This document shows positions 18,440 to 28,175 of a stretch of 64,000 nt of DNA, one piece after another. The position numbers and the translations under genes were made by a program. The stretch spans positions 33,795 to 97,794 of the forward strand of contig JAKAEC010000002.1 of NCBI GenBank assembly GCA_021818425.1, written 5' to 3'. Under the pieces are notes generated by a model. It saw only the letters and a program-made list of their open reading frames with translations. It had not been told where the DNA came from and made no database searches. Within the stretch, counting starts at the first letter, position 1; the number at the start of each line of letters is the position of its first letter. This DNA is from Pseudomonadota bacterium. GTDB taxonomy: Bacteria; Pseudomonadota; Alphaproteobacteria; Acetobacterales; Acetobacteraceae.

Positions 18440-20413
18440 TCAACCCTCGTTGAGCGCGAGCCGCTCCAGCAATGCCGTAAGGCTCACAGGAGGCAGAAAA
18501 AGATGCCCCTGCATCAAGCTACACCCCTGCCGCCGCAGGCAGTCCATGTCGTCTTTCGTTTCTACGCCTTCAGCGACAACCTGAATCCCGAGTGATTTCC
18601 CGAGGTTCAGAACGGACTGAACCAGAAGCTGGCTATCATGCGATTTCGCGATGTCCTTTATGAAGCTCTGATCAATCTTGATCTTTTTTATATAGCTCTG
18701 ACGCAAGGTCGCCAGGGTGGAGTAGCCGACACCGAAATCATCGATCGCGATTTGTACGCCGCCCTCAGTCAGCCGGATTAACTTGTCCTGCACGGAACGG
18801 ATATCCAGAGCCGTTTCTTCTGTAACTTCCACTTCGAGCATGGCGGTGGGGCAGCCGTGCTTGTTCAGTTCCGAGAACAGGATTTCATCGACCGCCAGAT
18901 GAGAGATTTCGCGCGGAGAAATGTTAACCGCCACCCGGAGCTGCGCCAGCCCCCGTGCGCGCAGTTCTTGGATCGTCTTGCAAACATTGGAGAGAATGAA
19001 GCGCAGCAGTGGTTCGGCTAACCCCGTAAGGGCAGCTGTTGCGACGATCTCCTGCGGTGGCACCATTCCGTGCTGTGGGTGTTGCCAGCGCAATAGCGCT
19101 TCAAGACCCGCGAGCGTCAGGCCGCCATGGCTGAATATGGGCTGGTAATAGACTTCCAGCTCGGCCGTATCTAGCGCGCGACCCAGGTGCCGCTCGATAT
19201 CACGGCGCATCTTTAGTCTAGCATTCAGCCGTTCATCGAAGACTTGAAACTGATTGCGTCCAGTACTTTTTGCGGCGCGCAGAGCCTCAGTGGCGTAAGT
19301 CAGCAATTCCGCCACATTGCAGGCATCGCCTGTGTAAATACCGATACACGCGCCAAGCCGCCCTGCATCGAGAGAGGCAAGTGGCATTGCGCTGGTGGCG
19401 ATGAGGCGCGTCGCGAGCTCAGTGGCGGGCTCGCAGGTCGCGCAGACCGTAAAAAAAATGGCGAATTCGTCGGCGCCTATTCGGGCTGTTGTGACGGTGT
19501 TGTCCAGAACTTGCGAAAGTCGCCTGGCGACCTCGATCAGCACCCGGTCTCCGGTGTGATGACCAAAGGTGCCGTTGATGGACTTGAATCCGTCGAGATC
19601 GAGCAGCATTAGGCAGAACGGGCCGCGGGCGGCACGGATACAGCGTGAGATTTCGCGCAAAAACCCAGGGCGGTTGAAAAGCCCGGTTAGGTCGTCGTGC
19701 ATGGCGCGGTGGTTCATCTGCTGGGCGACAGAGACTGCCTTCAAGCGCTCCTGCTCCAGCGAGTCAGCAAGCACGCGGGCTTCGTTCTTCAGCAGGCTGC
19801 TTGCCCGGAATGCCGCTTCGCTCTGCCAAGCGAAGCGCAGCAGCGCTGCGGCGTAGATTAGCACCGTCAGTGCCAAGCAGTTCCGATCAAACCCTCCGGC
19901 ATAGAGTAAGCATACGAATACGGAGAGAAGGGGCGGTACAATGAAGCAGCTCGGCATCAGGGCAAAAGGTGTGCCATGGGTGACGGCGCCCGCCGTGATG
20001 CCGCAGATGATGGTAAGGTAGAACAGTGTATGTGGGCTGGTAAAAGCATCGCACAGAACCGGTACGAGTGCCCAGACAACTCCCGAGAGCAGCGCGGTGA
20101 GGCAGAGCCGGTTCAACGCGCCCTGTGCTCCAGCAAAGCTGAGAGCTGATGCTTCTGGCTTTCGCCGCATGACAGCGGGCCAAGCCTGGCCCATACGCAA
20201 CGTATTGACGGTGCCGACAGCTATGAACCAAGCAGCTCCTTCCTTACCGCGATGGTCGTGGACAGAGACAAACAGTGCGATGGCCGCGATGACAAGATTG
20301 ACTGGGATTGCCGCGAGCATATTACTGCGCAGGGCATAGAGCTGATCGCGGCAAACCAGCAGGAGGAGAGTGCTGTTGGGTGGATTGTGTCCTGCGTTGT
20401 CTGGGCTTGGCAT
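18440..20413 (-). CDS. membrane GGDEF/EAL cyclic-di-GMP protein
   Basis: The 657-residue protein has an N-terminal region with about five hydrophobic segments (residues 20-190), a GGDEF domain from about 238 (DDLTGLFNRPGFL), and an EAL domain from about 431 (LEALLRW) with DDFGVGYS and the QSFIKD segment. The signature of the cyclase site reads RIGADEF (near 310), with alanine in place of the second glycine, so cyclase activity is uncertain. The EAL residues look complete, so c-di-GMP hydrolysis is the more likely activity. ATG at 20413 is used; a TTG at 20440 extends the frame. A TTGACA box lies upstream (complement of about 20487-20492). Its place after the polysaccharide block suggests a link to biofilm or surface sugar control (inference). 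Confidence 0.88.
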   Translation of the reverse strand: MPSPDNAGHNPPNSTLLLLVCRDQLYALRSNMLAAIPVNLVIAAIALFVSVHDHRGKEGAAWFIAVGTVNTLRMGQAWPAVMRRKPEASALSFAGAQGALNRLCLTALLSGVVWALVPVLCDAFTSPHTLFYLTIICGITAGAVTHGTPFALMPSCFIVPPLLSVFVCLLYAGGFDRNCLALTVLIYAAALLRFAWQSEAAFRASSLLKNEARVLADSLEQERLKAVSVAQQMNHRAMHDDLTGLFNRPGFLREISRCIRAARGPFCLMLLDLDGFKSINGTFGHHTGDRVLIEVARRLSQVLDNTVTTARIGADEFAIFFTVCATCEPATELATRLIATSAMPLASLDAGRLGACIGIYTGDACNVAELLTYATEALRAAKSTGRNQFQVFDERLNARLKMRRDIERHLGRALDTAELEVYYQPIFSHGGLTLAGLEALLRWQHPQHGMVPPQEIVATAALTGLAEPLLRFILSNVCKTIQELRARGLAQLRVAVNISPREISHLAVDEILFSELNKHGCPTAMLEVEVTEETALDIRSVQDKLIRLTEGGVQIAIDDFGVGYSTLATLRQSYIKKIKIDQSFIKDIAKSHDSQLLVQSVLNLGKSLGIQVVAEGVETKDDMDCLRRQGCSLMQGHLFLPPVSLTALLERLALNEG

Positions 20414-20636
20414 TGATATTTGAAAGCCCCTGAGATTCAATGGTTCTTATGCACCACCGTGCCAATAGTGCGAAAACAATTGTCCTTGTCAATTATTAAT
20501 TCGGCCCGACATCAAGTAGGCTTCGTGGCGCGGCCTTTGTTATCTGGGAAGGTGTAGGTAGTGCGCCTTGGTCCTCGTTAGCGTGTCACACCGCCAGTGC
20601 GTGAGCGTAAACCCGTGCCCGTAATTCTGACCCACC

Positions 20637-20992
20637 CTAGGAGGAACCGCCCCAGCGCGGCAGTCGTTTGGAAATCATGCCGGTTTCAGTCCTGTCGCCC
20701 AGCGCCTCGGCGGCCTCGGCCACGCGATTGAAGATGACGGCGGTCAGACCGAAGGGCGTGCAGTTCATTAGCGTCAGCGTGTCTTCCTCGGGTTGAGCCG
20801 CTGTAATGATCGTGACGAGATCAGAGCTCGTTTCTGTTGTCTCCGCGTGGAATAATTGACTTCTGCCAGTATCTTCGGCGCCACGTGGCATCGCTCCGCT
20901 TGTCGGCCTCGAAACACGATGGATCGACCAGCACCTTGGTTCCTGCGTCTACTTCCCCACGTCGCCGCGGATGAATACTGCCGCGCGCGCAT
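20637..20992 (-). pseudogene. decayed aldehyde dehydrogenase, C-terminal fragment
   Basis: On the minus strand, two frames together give ALDH-like C-terminal sequence. One piece (20992-20774) has a CHVAPKILAEV stretch matching the YFVxPTILADV block. The other (20891-20637) has LTLMNCTPFGLTA and AEALGDRTETG, matching the LAN-x-TPYGLTA and ALGDRLETGTV region near the end of aldehyde dehydrogenases. The catalytic cysteine region and the N-terminal half are missing, and a frameshift separates the two pieces. The fragment cannot make an active enzyme. Confidence 0.6.
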
Positions 20993-21611
20993 TCATTGCG
21001 ATTCCAAAATCTATATCCTGCAAAGTAGGGTCATCCAAGTAGCATCTGCTCACCATTGCTACGGAGCTTGATGAACACGTCACACAAGCCTCATGCGCGT
21101 GGCGTTGTTCGATGCAGCAGCGTTGGCTGAAATTTGAAAAAGCGTCGTCAGAAGTTTTTTAAGGCGAGGGCCACATTGTTCACTTGCTAATTGTGGACCA
21201 TGTTCTCCGCATTCACATGCGAGAGATGCAGCGCTCCGAACGGCTCTTGCGAGGCACAGCGATTGAACCCATCCTTTCTGCTCCGACTTTTAGGTGTACG
21301 CCCGGTCTCGGCCTCCTCAGTCAATCACGAGGCGCGTGCTTGGCCCATGTCCGCCTCAGTTGGTATCTGCGGGATGGTACGGTCCATCTGTCTATAAATT
21401 TCCGGCTCGATTTCGTGCACGCGAGTCAGCAGTGCGCCGCCAAGTTTGCAGAACTTGTGGCGGACGGCGGCGCTTTCGGCGACGCTAGCCTGCTGCCAAT
21501 GGGCTTGCGCGTTTACCACGCGGTCTAGTCGGTAGTAATTTTCATCGATTTTGTGCACGTACGCTGTAAATCAACGCCACACATTCACGTGTCAAATGGC
21601 TTGTCGCACAG
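20993..21611. other. gene-poor region with no recognised intact gene
   Basis: Short open frames exist on both strands, including a 77-codon frame at 21325-21558 (minus). None has a family signature, a convincing ribosome site or neighbours that support it. Next to the ALDH relic, this is best read as decayed DNA. Confidence 0.45.
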
Positions 21612-22565
21612 TCATTTTTTGCGGTTACTCGAAGCGTAAACCCATAGCTCATGCCCAGCATAGGACAGCCCCGCAAGGCATGCGGGGGCAAGAAAGTACA
21701 TGACACGGAAAAGCAAAATGGTCCCCAGCGCAGTGGCGGCGGACATACGGCCAGAAAGCCCCAGCAGCAGCACGGAATCAAAAACTCCTACTCCGCCAGG
21801 CAGTCCAGAGAGCATGCCAGCGGCGAAGGCGCCAAGATACAGACTTAACGTGTCCGTGTAGGCAAGCCCTGAGGCCGCGGGTAGCACCGCGTGCAGAATT
21901 GCGCAGGCGCAAGCGATGTCCAGGCAGGAAATGCTGATCTGGGCCAGCGCAATGCGCCCGCCCGGTAGAGCGATGCGCTTGCCAAACAGCGTTGCGATTT
22001 CCCGTCCGCGCGCGGCGAGTATGTAGGCTATCGGCACCGCCAGCAGGCCCGCCCCAACAATCCGCAATAGCGGAGGCGCCAAGCCGCCGGGTAACGGCAC
22101 CGACGACGGGTCTAGAAGCAGTAGCGCGCCCAGCAAGGTTAGCGCTCCCAGGGCAAAATTGCTGCCCGATATTGCAACGATGCGCGCAATGCCACCGGGC
22201 GGCACATCCCAGTGGGAATAGAAGCGCAGACGGATGGCTGCCGCAGTGAGCGCCGTGGCACCAAGCACATGGCTTAACGCATAGGCGCAGAACGAAGCCA
22301 AACCAATGCTGGGATACGGCAGATGCGGGCTGCCGCCAGCGCGGCGGGCAAAGAAAACCCCCGGCAGGTCATAGGCCGCCATGATGCAGATAGAGGCGCC
22401 CAGAAGCCCCACCGCTCGCACCACATCCCAGAAGGGCGTGGCTAGAAAGGCAGCAAATATTTCCCCTAGGCCCACCTTGGCCAGAACTCGGTGCAGCCCA
22501 AGGGCGATTCCTGTTAGCAGCAGAAGCCCGAAAGCCGGCGGCAGCAGCTTCAGATAGCGGCGCAA
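21612..22565 (-). CDS. YbhN/UPF0104-type polytopic membrane protein
   Basis: A 317-residue protein with about eight hydrophobic segments. It resembles the lysylphosphatidylglycerol synthetase transmembrane region (UPF0104, AglD/MprF-like flippase part) without the catalytic domain. A typical feature is the GLPGGVGVFDS motif near residue 255, matching the G-x-PGG-x-G-x-x-E/D box of the family. Transport of a lipid-linked or hopanoid-like substrate is possible but unproven. The only good start is TTG at 22565, 4 bases after the lysS stop, so translation is probably coupled to lysS. Confidence 0.8.
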   Translation of the reverse strand: MRRYLKLLPPAFGLLLLTGIALGLHRVLAKVGLGEIFAAFLATPFWDVVRAVGLLGASICIMAAYDLPGVFFARRAGGSPHLPYPSIGLASFCAYALSHVLGATALTAAAIRLRFYSHWDVPPGGIARIVAISGSNFALGALTLLGALLLLDPSSVPLPGGLAPPLLRIVGAGLLAVPIAYILAARGREIATLFGKRIALPGGRIALAQISISCLDIACACAILHAVLPAASGLAYTDTLSLYLGAFAAGMLSGLPGGVGVFDSVLLLGLSGRMSAATALGTILLFRVMYFLAPACLAGLSYAGHELWVYASSNRKK

Positions 22566-22569
22566 GGCG

Positions 22570-24156
22570 TCAGGCCGCCGCCACCTCGCGGGCCAGGCTT
22601 ATCCCAATTAGCGCAATGGTCCGCTCCACGCCGTAAAGGGCGATGAACCCGCCAAAGCGAGGGCCTTCCTGGGTACCCAGCAGCACTTGATACAGGCAGT
22701 CAAACCAAGCCTTTAATGGACTGAACGGGTGGCGCTTCCCGATGGCGTAGACGAGATTTTGCAGCCGTTCGGCCTCATTTGTGCCAGGATGGCGGGCTTG
22801 TTCATTGTCCCGCAGACTGTTGGCGAGGTCCTCCAATGCCGCGCGCTCGGTAGCACTTGGCGCGCGGTACTGGCGCGTGGGCGCCACGAAATCGCGGTTG
22901 TAGGCCACGGCGTAATGCACGAGTTCCGCCAAGAAGGGGAAGCTTTCGGCGTTAGCCTCCGGCATATAGGCGTGGATGAAGCCCCAGAGCATCTCCGCAC
23001 TGTCCGCGTTGCTCACGGAGGCCAGATTCAGCAGCATGGTGAAGCTGATGGGCGAGCCGGCATGCGTGGGCAGCACCCCGCCATGGATATGCCAAGCGGG
23101 ATTGTCATGTGGCGTCTGCGCAGTGGGTAACGCTGCAATGGCGTTGATGTAGTCGTCCGTCGAGCGGGGGATGGCATCGAAGAACAGCCGCTTGGCGCGC
23201 TGCGGTGCGTGATACATGAACTGCGCTAGGCTTTCCTTGGGCGCGTATGTGAGCCATTGCTTGATGGAAAGCCCATTACCTTTGGACTTGCTGATCTTCT
23301 GGCCTTTTTCATCCAGGAACAGCTCGTATGTGAGGTTCAGCGGCGGTTCTTTGCCCAGTGCCCGGCATATGCAGGAGGAGAGCTTCACCGAATCGATGAG
23401 ATCCTTACCGGACATCTCATAATCCACATCCAGCGCGTACCAACGCATTGCCCAGTCCGCCTTCCATTGCAACTTGGCATTGCCGCCCAGCACGGAGGTC
23501 TCGAACGTGGCACCGCTTTCCGGGTCGGTCCAGAACACTGTGCCGTGTGCAGCGTCCACGCGGTCTATGGGAACTTGCATAACGACACCGCTGCGCGGGT
23601 GGATGGGCAGGATTGGCGAATAGGTAGCCTGTCGTTCCTTACCCAGCGTGGGTAGGATGATGTCCACAATCTCTTGATGGTGTCGTAATACATGCAAAAG
23701 CGCCGCATCAAACCGGCCAGAGGCGTAGTAATCGCTGGCGGATGCGAATTCGAACTCAAACCCGAAAGAGCGCAGGAACTCTTGTAGCATGTTGTTGTTA
23801 TGCGCGCCGAAGCTCTCGAACTTGCCGAATGGGTCGGGGATGCGCGTGAGCGGCTTGCCGAGATGGCTCTGCAGCATATCTTTATTAGGCACATTGTCCG
23901 GCACTTTGCGCAAGCCGTCCATGTCGTCGGAGAAGGCCAGCAGGCGAGACTTTAGCCCAGTGAGTTCGGTGAACGCCTTGCGCACCCAGCTGGTGCGCGC
24001 CACCTCGCCGAACGTGCCGATATGCGGCAGGCCCGAGGGGCCATAGCCCGTCTCGAACAGCGCAATAGTCTTGCCTTTCTGTTTCAGCCGCTCGGCAATG
24101 CGTTCGGCTTCGCGGAAAGGCCAGCTCAGCTGGGAGGTGTTGGTATTTTCGCTCAT
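22570..24156 (-). CDS. lysS: lysyl-tRNA synthetase, class I
   Basis: This enzyme charges tRNA-Lys and is the class I form known from archaea and many alphaproteobacteria, not the class II LysRS of E. coli. The 528-residue sequence has the class I HIGH motif as LPHIGT (near 43) and the KMSKS loop as KISKSKGNG (near 288). A helical anticodon-binding cage follows. A tRNA-Lys(CTT) gene is present at 61332 but is not linked. No class II lysS is seen in this window, so this is probably the sole housekeeping LysRS (inference). Confidence 0.95.
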   Translation of the reverse strand: MSENTNTSQLSWPFREAERIAERLKQKGKTIALFETGYGPSGLPHIGTFGEVARTSWVRKAFTELTGLKSRLLAFSDDMDGLRKVPDNVPNKDMLQSHLGKPLTRIPDPFGKFESFGAHNNNMLQEFLRSFGFEFEFASASDYYASGRFDAALLHVLRHHQEIVDIILPTLGKERQATYSPILPIHPRSGVVMQVPIDRVDAAHGTVFWTDPESGATFETSVLGGNAKLQWKADWAMRWYALDVDYEMSGKDLIDSVKLSSCICRALGKEPPLNLTYELFLDEKGQKISKSKGNGLSIKQWLTYAPKESLAQFMYHAPQRAKRLFFDAIPRSTDDYINAIAALPTAQTPHDNPAWHIHGGVLPTHAGSPISFTMLLNLASVSNADSAEMLWGFIHAYMPEANAESFPFLAELVHYAVAYNRDFVAPTRQYRAPSATERAALEDLANSLRDNEQARHPGTNEAERLQNLVYAIGKRHPFSPLKAWFDCLYQVLLGTQEGPRFGGFIALYGVERTIALIGISLAREVAAA

Positions 24157-24208
24157 GATCCGCTTGCTCTAGAGCCGGATGCGCCGCAATTCAATCACCC
24201 GGATGCGG

Positions 24209-24907
24209 TTATGGATTGTCGATGACATGCGGTAGGCCCGGCCGCCAGGAAGCATCGTCCGGCGTGTTCATGGTGTAGACATGCACTTCTCGGGCCTCAG
24301 GAGATTGGATGACGACTACTTGGTCCGGCGTCGCGACGGCGGCATGTGCTGTTTCGGTCGTCAGATTTGGCGGCACATTCCCTAGTCGTTTCCATGCCGC
24401 CAACACCTGGCGCTGATACGGCAGCCCGAGATCCGGTAGGAACGAATGATAATCCGCGATTGCAGTGTTCCAAGAGCCCGTCTGTGCTTTCAGGTGGGTG
24501 AGGTAGAGAGCGGCATAGGCGGCGTTCGTGGCAGGATCGAAAGCGTCCGATAACGAGGCAAAGGCCCCCGGGTGGTGCTCTAGGCTAATCTGGAAACAGC
24601 CCACATCGATATCCCTTGCGCCGGAAGCCTGTGCGAGGCGCACAAAGGCTTCCGCATCCAGCTTATTGGCAAAAAATTTGCCGTTGCCGTCTACGTTCAC
24701 TGTCCATGGCCAGGGGGCGGAGTGGCCGGTGAAGGGATTTGCCCGACCGCTTTCCACGATGCCAATGGAGAGTAGAAGATTGGCTGGTAGGGAGTCGGCC
24801 AACTCTGCGGCGCGTCCGGCCACAGCGCAACTGGCGCTGGAGGGTATGTTAGCCAAGGCCGGGCTGGCGCCCAGCAGAAGTGTAAATAAGGTGAAAGGAA
24901 GTTTCAC
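24209..24907 (-). CDS. secreted lytic transglycosylase-like protein
   Basis: A 232-residue protein with a signal peptide (hydrophobic segment 3-18, ALA-N cleavage site near 19). The mature part has an SLT-type fold: LSIGIVESG places the catalytic glutamate at E52, followed by VGCFQIS, NAAYAALYL and the ADYHS segment, as in family 1 lytic transglycosylases. It would cleave peptidoglycan in the periplasm with formation of anhydro-muramyl ends. The start is GTG at 24907. Such small enzymes often serve envelope-spanning machines, but no secretion or conjugation genes are nearby. Confidence 0.82.
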   Translation of the reverse strand: MKLPFTLFTLLLGASPALANIPSSASCAVAGRAAELADSLPANLLLSIGIVESGRANPFTGHSAPWPWTVNVDGNGKFFANKLDAEAFVRLAQASGARDIDVGCFQISLEHHPGAFASLSDAFDPATNAAYAALYLTHLKAQTGSWNTAIADYHSFLPDLGLPYQRQVLAAWKRLGNVPPNLTTETAHAAVATPDQVVVIQSPEAREVHVYTMNTPDDASWRPGLPHVIDNP

Positions 24908-25096
24908 ATGCCGCCCAGTATAGATTCATGGTTTGCAAACGGTGAAGCCTGCCGAATCTCTAACCGGATCCAAATCTTATGACGAGGCTTTAATGCCGCC
25001 TCCACGCCCTTTGTCTTGGTATCCGCGACTTATTTCCCAGCTTCAAAGGTGTTCCGCGGCCATCCGGTCGCGCACGCAAAATAAAGGAGAAAGCCA

Positions 25097-25771
25097 ATGC
25101 GCTCGATCTTTCTGGGTTCGGCCGCGCTGTTCGTGTCTGCAGGCATTGCTTGCGCCCAGACAAATATGCAGGCGCCGGCGGGTGGGGCAAACTCACTTTC
25201 TGACATGCAGCCGAGCATGCCGTCCGGCAGCATGGAGCCTCATGTTCAGCCAAAGACACATGGGCATGGTCTCGCGATGCCGGAAGGTGCCGGGCCGCAC
25301 GAATATCTTCGCATGGCGCAGAGTGGAATCGCGCATCATGATCGGCGGTTGGCGGCATCGGCGCTGTCTCACGCAGAAACCCGCTTGCTCAGTCGCAGTG
25401 TTGAAGCTGGCTCTGCCCGCCCGGTTGACCAGTCACCGGCAGTGCTAGCCATTGAAAGGGCCCGCCGCGCCCTGAAGTCAGGCGACTACGCGACCGCATC
25501 TCAGGAGACAGATGTCGCGCTACAGGCGATGGAATCCCGGCAAAACATGTCTGCTGGCGCCATGGACAACGACGGCGACAACGACCGTGACACTAAGGGC
25601 CTGGCGCCGTCGGTGAACTCTACCTCTCGAGCCGGTGATATGTCACAAAATGGGGGAGTTTCGCATGATGTCGGTTCGTCTTCGCCTGGGGGTACGTATC
25701 CGGGCGATGGTATGGTGCCGTCTGTCAACCATACCTCTCGCGCCGGCGGCATGTCACCGCCCACGCCATAA
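25097..25771 (+). CDS. secreted hypothetical protein with C-terminal PSVNxTSRAG repeats
   Basis: The 224-residue product has a clear signal peptide (MRSIFLGSAALFVSAGIACA, cleavage near residue 20). Residues 75-150 are helical and alanine-rich, with a conserved-looking H-A-x-x-A-L pattern as in small periplasmic proteins of acetic acid bacteria. The last 50 residues are low-complexity and contain two copies of PSVN-x-TSRAG-x-MS separated by a glycine/serine linker. An AAGGAG ribosome site lies 9 bases before ATG. Function not known; a periplasmic or surface-exposed role is inferred from the signal peptide only. Confidence 0.75.
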   Translation: MRSIFLGSAALFVSAGIACAQTNMQAPAGGANSLSDMQPSMPSGSMEPHVQPKTHGHGLAMPEGAGPHEYLRMAQSGIAHHDRRLAASALSHAETRLLSRSVEAGSARPVDQSPAVLAIERARRALKSGDYATASQETDVALQAMESRQNMSAGAMDNDGDNDRDTKGLAPSVNSTSRAGDMSQNGGVSHDVGSSSPGGTYPGDGMVPSVNHTSRAGGMSPPTP

Positions 25772-25948
25772 TTGCCACATGGGCGCCGCAGGGCGCCCAT
25801 GTTCCAAGTGGGACTTTTCCCCCCTCGCTTTTGCGGCGCAATATCGCTATGCGGGGCACAAATCAGCCCGAGCATGCCGGCCAGACCGAGGCGACCTCAA
25901 GTGCCCCGGCCCGGCCGGTTTGCTCATGTTCCGATAGGTAGTCTTCAG

Positions 25949-27784
25949 ATGTCCGCGCCGAAAATTCGCAATATCGCCATCATTGCCCATGTCGACCATG
26001 GCAAAACCACCCTTACCGACCAGCTGTTGAAGCAATCAGGCGCATTTGCCGCTCACCAGACGGTGGCCGAGCGGGCGTTGGACCGCAATGATTTGGAAAA
26101 AGAGCGCGGCATCACCATTCTGGCTAAGGTTGCCTCCGTGGTGTGGCAAGACACCCGGATTAACATCGTCGACACCCCCGGTCACGCCGATTTCGGCGGC
26201 GAGGTGGAGCGGATTCTCTCCATGGTGGACGGCGCAGTACTGCTGGTCGATTCGGCCGAAGGCGTGCTGCCGCAGACCAAGTTCGTGCTCGGCAAGGCAT
26301 TGGCGCGCGGGCTGAAGCCGATGGTGGTGGTAAATAAGATCGACCGTGGCGACGCCCGTCCGGACGACGTGCATAATGAAATCTTCGACCTGTTTGCCTC
26401 GCTGGGCGCCAATGAGGAGCAACTGGATTTCCCCACCCTCTTTGCCTCGGGCCGTCAGGGGTGGGCCGTGGCGGATTTGAACGACCCGCGCGAAAGCTTG
26501 GCGCCGTTGTTCGACCTGATTTTGAAGCATGTGCCCGCCCCGGCGCTAAACGCGGACGCGCCCTTCGCTATGGTTGCCACCATTCTGGAGTCGGACACTT
26601 TCCTGGGCCGTGTGCTGACTGGGCGCGTGGAACAGGGGCGTGCCACCGTGAACATGCCGGTGAAGGTATTGGATTTGGACGGCAAGGTGGTGGAAACCGG
26701 CCGGCTGACCAAACTGCTTTCCTTCCGCGGGTTAGAGCGTGTCCCAGTGGACGAGGTGAGCGCTGGCGACATTGTTGCAGTGGCGGGTCTTTCCGACACC
26801 ACCATCCCCTATACGATCTGTGCGTCGGAGGTTTCCGTCCCGCTGCCGGCCACCCCGATCGATCCGCCGACCCTCTCCATGACCTTCCGTATTAATGACG
26901 GCCCGCTGGGTGGCCGCGAGGGCAAGAAGGTTACATCCCGTCAGATCCGTGACCGGCTGTTCCAAGAGACAGAGGGCAATGTCGCTATTCAGGTGGCGGT
27001 GTCCGCTGAGACAGACGCCTTCGAGGTTTCGGGCCGTGGTGAGCTTCAGCTCGGCGTGTTGATCGAGACCATGCGTCGCGAAGGATTTGAACTCACCATT
27101 GGTCGCCCCCGTGTGCTGACCCGAACCAACAAGGAGACGGGCGAACGAGAGGAACCCTACGAAGAGGTGCTGATCGATGTCGATGAGCCTTACGCTGGCG
27201 CGGTAGTGGAGAAGATGAGCCGTCGCAAGGGCGAGCTTGTTGATATTCGTCCATCTGGCGGCGACAAGCAACGCCTCACCTTCCGGATTCCCTCGCGCGG
27301 GTTGATCGGTTACCACGGGGAGTTCTTGACCGATACGCGTGGTACCGGTGTGATGAACCGCTTATTCGCGGGTTACGGACCTTGGAAAGGCAAGATTGAA
27401 GGTCGCCGCAACGGCGCATTGATCTCGTCCGAGGATGGAGAGGCGGTGCAGTACTCTTTGTTCTCTCTGCAGGACCGTGGCGTGCTATTCGTCAACCCGG
27501 GTGACAAGGTTTATGTCGGCATGATTCTAGGTGAGCATAGCCGCGAGAACGATTTGGACGTGAATCCCATTCGGGAAAAGAAACTCACTAACATCCGCGC
27601 CGCTGGCAAGGATGAGGCGCTGTTGTTGACACCACCACGGCGTATGAGCCTGGAGCAGGCAATTGCCTATATTGAGGATGACGAGCTGGTGGAAGTGACG
27701 CCTTCTGCAGTGCGCCTCCGCAAGCGTTATCTGAACCCACATGACCGCAAGAAGGCCGAGCGCCGCGCCGACGACGCAGCTTGA
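25949..27784 (+). CDS. typA: translational GTPase TypA/BipA
   Basis: A ribosome-associated GTPase of the EF-G superfamily, involved in 50S assembly and growth under stress. The 611-residue protein has G1 AHVDHGKT (13-20), G3 DTPGHAD, G4 NKID, domain II, and the BipA-specific C-terminal domain ([17 protein letters not shown] region). ATG at 25949 is chosen because [16 protein letters not shown] starts a few residues later; a longer open frame exists upstream but overlaps the non-coding gap after the 25097 gene. It converges with rpsO. Confidence 0.96.
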   Translation: MSAPKIRNIAIIAHVDHGKTTLTDQLLKQSGAFAAHQTVAERALDRNDLEKERGITILAKVASVVWQDTRINIVDTPGHADFGGEVERILSMVDGAVLLVDSAEGVLPQTKFVLGKALARGLKPMVVVNKIDRGDARPDDVHNEIFDLFASLGANEEQLDFPTLFASGRQGWAVADLNDPRESLAPLFDLILKHVPAPALNADAPFAMVATILESDTFLGRVLTGRVEQGRATVNMPVKVLDLDGKVVETGRLTKLLSFRGLERVPVDEVSAGDIVAVAGLSDTTIPYTICASEVSVPLPATPIDPPTLSMTFRINDGPLGGREGKKVTSRQIRDRLFQETEGNVAIQVAVSAETDAFEVSGRGELQLGVLIETMRREGFELTIGRPRVLTRTNKETGEREEPYEEVLIDVDEPYAGAVVEKMSRRKGELVDIRPSGGDKQRLTFRIPSRGLIGYHGEFLTDTRGTGVMNRLFAGYGPWKGKIEGRRNGALISSEDGEAVQYSLFSLQDRGVLFVNPGDKVYVGMILGEHSRENDLDVNPIREKKLTNIRAAGKDEALLLTPPRRMSLEQAIAYIEDDELVEVTPSAVRLRKRYLNPHDRKKAERRADDAA

Positions 27785-27803
27785 GGCGCCGTTCTGTTAT
27801 GAA

Positions 27804-27829
27804 GGCGGGGCACAGGTGTGTGCCCCGCC
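27804..27829. terminator. 11-bp perfect hairpin between convergent typA and rpsO
   Basis: GGCGGGGCACA and TGTGCCCCGCC form an uninterrupted 11-bp stem with a GGTG loop. It lies 20 bases after typA and 55 bases beyond the rpsO stop, where either transcript could end. There is no proper U run on the exit side in either direction, so it may act as a bidirectional pause or 3'-end stabiliser and not as a classical terminator. Confidence 0.55.
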
Positions 27830-27883
27830 CAAAACAAACCCCACCGGATCATGGCGGGGGCAGTCCCGAGGCGACTTAGTGGA

Positions 27884-28153
27884 TCAGCGGCGCAGATTCA
27901 GTCGGCCGATCAGGTCTTGGTAGCGCTTCACGTTCTTGCGCTTCAGATAGTCCAGCAGCGAGCGGCGTTGGCCAACGAGAACCAGAAGGCCGCGGCGGGA
28001 ATGGTAATCCTTCGCGTGGGTCTTCAGATGCTCGGTCAGGTTAACGATGCGCTCGGAGAGCAGGGCGACCTGCACCTCGGGGGAACCGGTGTCGTTGGCT
28101 GCGGTCGCGTATTCCTTGACGAGCTCCGCTCGGCGTTCAGGCGTAATCGACAT
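27884..28153 (-). CDS. rpsO: 30S ribosomal protein S15 (uS15)
   Basis: An 89-residue protein of exactly family length, with [15 protein letters not shown] and the 16S rRNA-binding segment [19 protein letters not shown]. It binds the central domain of 16S rRNA early in assembly. An AAGGA site precedes ATG at 28153. It follows truB by 22 bases, the conserved truB-rpsO order. Confidence 0.97.
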   Translation of the reverse strand: MSITPERRAELVKEYATAANDTGSPEVQVALLSERIVNLTEHLKTHAKDYHSRRGLLVLVGQRRSLLDYLKRKNVKRYQDLIGRLNLRR

Positions 28154-28175
28154 CGTGATATCCTTCTGAATAACG

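Noticed and set aside
21325..21558. A 77-codon minus-strand frame in the gene-poor region
   Set aside because: Its composition is protein-like, but no signature, ribosome site or intact neighbour supports it. It may be part of a decayed gene that I cannot name.
25772..25948. N-terminal extension of TypA by 59 residues
   Set aside because: The extension is low in family similarity and covers the spacer after the previous gene; TypA proteins start a few residues before [14 protein letters not shown].
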